This document shows, piece by piece, positions 61,712 through 64,000 of a stretch of DNA of 64,000 bases (position 1 is the stretch's first letter; each line of letters opens with the position of its first letter). The stretch comes from Rotaria sp. Silwood1. Taxonomy: Eukaryota; Rotifera; Eurotatoria; Philodinida; Philodinidae. Where the stretch lies: positions 638,104-702,103 of the forward strand of contig CAJNOP010000076.1 of NCBI GenBank assembly GCA_905250075.1, given 5' to 3'. The translations under genes and the position numbers were made by a program. The notes beneath the pieces are model-generated. The model searched no databases. It worked only from the letters and a program-made list of their open reading frames with translations, and had not been told where the DNA came from.

Positions 61712-61881
61712 AAAGAATCTCAAAGAAACAACAAGACAAAGTAAACAATTTCTTTCGTTCTATGAATTTCAAATATTCCAATGCAGATAAATCATTTTTC
61801 TCCCTCTTGCATTGGAATATTTGAAATGCATAGAGCGAGAGTAATTATTTGTTTTGTCTTATTGTATCATTGGGATTCTCT
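61712..61881. repeat. Long inverted repeat (hairpin), 74-bp arms, 22-bp loop
   Basis: The left arm 61712-61785 and right arm 61808-61881 pair at 62 of 74 positions. The innermost 20 bp (ATTTCAAATATTCCAATGCA) are a perfect match, and mismatches increase outward. It could be a foldback or MITE remnant, or the template for a hairpin RNA. No clear target duplication was found. Confidence 0.75.
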
Positions 61882-63282
61882 TGAGGCCGGTCTCAAAAAT
61901 AGATCGTGAGTTAGACACATTCCAATCATACGAAATTTTCAGGATATATTGAAGCTGCAGTGAAGAGGTTATGGTGACATTTTTGCGTCTATACCATGAT
62001 GTTTTCGGAAGGCATTTAGCAAATAATAGTCAAAAATAGATCTTTTGGCGATTCAAAATGTTCTGTAAATCTTCATTTCAGATAGAGAGAGAGCCCTCTT
62101 TTCAAAACTCTTCCTTTTTAAGGAGGGAACAGTTCAATATCTCGAAAAAAAATGACGCCGTTATTATAGAAGTACTATTATATAAGAGCAACAAAACTTT
62201 GTTCAAAAAACAAGAATCTGTTATGTTTCTTTCAAACAAAAAAAACCAAATTGCATCATCAGAACAGAGGAAATTATGGGCTAAGTTTTATGAAAAAAGC
62301 ATATTTTTCAAGTAGGAAATCACGGAAACCATGAAAAGTTTTGCCAAAAAATGAGATCCCAAATAAAAAAACATATTGGCTATACAAAATCAGATCACGA
62401 GCTATCTTCCCATAGATTTATTTCAATTCCAATTTTTCTGTCGATAATTGACGGCTTTTTGAGTGGAGGGAAGTTTAAAATTTTTCTTTTATTCATATTG
62501 TATCTGATGATGTTGTTTTCAAGCACGAAAATGTTACACATATTGATCAAAATAATCAACCAAATTGTCAAATAGTTCCACTAATACAGCCTGTTGGGCT
62601 AAGTACACGTCTGAAAGTTTTCCATTAACCAGATCCGAACATTTAGGATCTAATGGACTCTAGTCGTCTGAGAAATATGTAAAGTACACCAGTGCTCTAA
62701 CACAAAAAATCAGAAAATAGTATTTCCTATCTGTGAGGCGACTATCCAATATCTGCCAGAAATTTCCATTAAGAGAGAGTCAGGGTACGAGTTCGACCAG
62801 ATCCGGGCCCAAAAATTTGAGACCCAATAGTGTCTATTCATTACTCTTGTGATTTTCTAACTCATCCCATATATTTTGATTTAAGAAGACTTTTTTCAAA
62901 ATTTTATTTGCATTTATTTTTTTTGTTTCACTTATTTTATCGTTGTTCATTGAACAAGAGATTCTTCTCTACAACATACAATCATATAGAAAAAAAAACG
63001 AACTGCATTACAAAAGAATATATGGACAACGGGTTATAATCCAGAAACAACCAAACAAAAATGATAAACGATTTTGTTATTTTTGTTTTTGTTCTAAGAC
63101 AAGAGCCACATATACAGGCCAACAATGAGAATATAAGAATGATTGTTTACACGCTAAAAAATATGAGAGAAAGAAACAGTAATCAGATAGGATAAAGAAT
63201 TATGTACACGAGATAAAGAGCGCGACTAGCAGCACCGATTAATTCTTATTCTTTTTTTTTTTTAGCGAAGAAAAATATTTAA

Positions 63283-64000
63283 TTAAACATCGGTAGTTTT
63301 AGACGATCCAGCAACAGGTACTGATTGTTGATGTAAATGCGACGATGAGGAGGAAGAGGCTGACGTTGATGAGCTTGTAGCACCGCATGATGATTCATTA
63401 GATGGTTGTAAACCAAGACGTTTAAGTAATTCCATAGTTTTTTCTGGTTTTTTCATAATAGGTGGTGGAATTTTTTTTCGATGACTCGGTTCAGGTGATG
63501 GACGAATTTTTTCAATAAAATGTGTTGTTGTTGTTGATGAAGAATTGGAACGTGATGTGCGTGTTGAATCATTAATCATAGTTAATGGTAGTAATGGACT
63601 ATTATTATGACTTTGATTTGTTTGATGAATCGGTGAACTATTTGATGATGATGACGATTTTAACGATTGATGTTCATTTATATTATTATCAATTGATTTT
63701 GTTGATGGTGGTGTTATAAGTCCACTTGATATAGGTAAATTAAGTACAAGATCAGGTGCATCACTTTCTTGTTGTGTTGATAAACGTTCATCTTGTTGAT
63801 TATTTATTGTTGATACAGTACGAAAACATTGTGCATGACATTCTTCAACTGTACGAATACCAGATAATACTTCACGTAATGCTGTATCAATATCAATTAT
63901 TTGTTGTTCATTTGTTGATGTTAAATGTGATGATGATGATGTTGATGATCTTGAATGACAATAATCGATTTTTGTTTGTAATACTGGTGGACTTGGTGGT
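63283..64000 (-). CDS. C-terminal part of a Ser-rich low-complexity protein, 5' end beyond the window
   Basis: The frame is open from base 64000 to the stop at 63283, about 238 codons, so the gene starts outside the window. The part seen is mostly disordered: Ser, Thr, Pro, Gln and His runs, with the codon-level repeats common in rotifer regulatory proteins. One ordered segment, near 63790-63915, reads IIDIDTALREVLSGIRTVEECHAQC and is probably a conserved amphipathic helix. A second short conserved-looking piece near the C-terminus contains KKIPPPIMKKPEKTMELLKRLGLQ. Proline-rich stretches could bind SH3 or WW domains. I do not recognise the family, and a cytoskeletal or signalling adaptor is only a guess. 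No introns are visible in the part present. Confidence 0.7.
   Translation of the reverse strand, partial: PPSPPVLQTKIDYCHSRSSTSSSSHLTSTNEQQIIDIDTALREVLSGIRTVEECHAQCFRTVSTINNQQDERLSTQQESDAPDLVLNLPISSGLITPPSTKSIDNNINEHQSLKSSSSSNSSPIHQTNQSHNNSPLLPLTMINDSTRTSRSNSSSTTTTHFIEKIRPSPEPSHRKKIPPPIMKKPEKTMELLKRLGLQPSNESSCGATSSSTSASSSSSSHLHQQSVPVAGSSKTTDV

Larger units (their letters stand above)
60560..63282. other. Intergenic with a TATA-associated hairpin
   Basis: No protein gene recognised. It holds a TATA-like box near 61674 and the 74-bp-arm hairpin at 61712-61881. Frames at 62058-62575 (+) show no similarity. Confidence 0.45.

Overview
The window looks like nuclear DNA of a bdelloid rotifer (a Rotaria/Adineta-type genome). 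It is strongly AT-rich, and most introns are about 50-65 bp with GT..AG ends inside AT-rich codons. Recognisable genes are animal-type: a WWP/ITCH-class HECT ligase, a Pitx-like homeobox gene, an SLC52 riboflavin transporter, a PP6-type ankyrin protein and a 7TM receptor of the intronless rotifer type. No operons, rRNA, tRNA or CRISPR were seen. Two N-runs (22840-22939 and 43153-43162) mark assembly gaps. The organism call is inference from gene style, not from a marker gene.

Layout. 1-3.8 kb: no gene seen. 3.8-4.8 kb: intronless 7TM receptor (+). 7.6-9.9 kb: ten-exon gene of unknown function with a dsRBD-like tail (-). 11.6-22.8 kb: a diverged tandem duplication of a GAPR-1-like CAP/SCP gene. 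Copy 1 (12.6-13.3 kb) is intact, copy 2 (18.65-19.34 kb) carries a premature stop, and only flanking DNA of copy 3 is present before the 100-N gap. A broken, inverted copy of the unknown gene lies between copies 1 and 2. 25.3-30.9 kb: C2-WW-HECT ubiquitin ligase (+, 7 exons). 32.2-41.1 kb: 17-exon ankyrin protein (+), whose seventh intron carries a Mutator-like element with a FLYWCH gene. 42.3-42.8 kb: non-autonomous hAT-type element with a perfect 8-bp target duplication. 43.9-46.0 kb: five-exon cytochrome P450 (-). 46-52.5 kb: mostly empty, with short hairpin repeats and one possible coding relic. 52.5-53.3 kb: Pitx-like homeobox gene (+). 55.6-57.0 kb: SLC52-type riboflavin transporter (-). 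59.4-60.6 kb: secreted or anchored cysteine-rich protein (-). 61.7-61.9 kb: an 84%-identical 74-bp hairpin behind a TATA-like box. 63.3-64.0 kb: 3' end of a low-complexity protein gene (-) that runs off the window.

The genes are independent eukaryotic units and do not form a pathway. I resolved exon structures by hand from ORF continuity, GT..AG ends and intron phase. The total lengths are exact multiples of three for the HECT (823 aa), ankyrin (1005 aa), P450 (499 aa), unknown (447 aa), CAP (211 aa), Pitx-like (251 aa) and cysteine-rich (284 aa) models, which supports them. No transcript or database check was possible. I did not find a convincing new multi-gene system. The most interesting material is the decaying CAP tandem array with the inverted gene relic, the FLYWCH-bearing element in an intron, and the TATA-associated hairpin.
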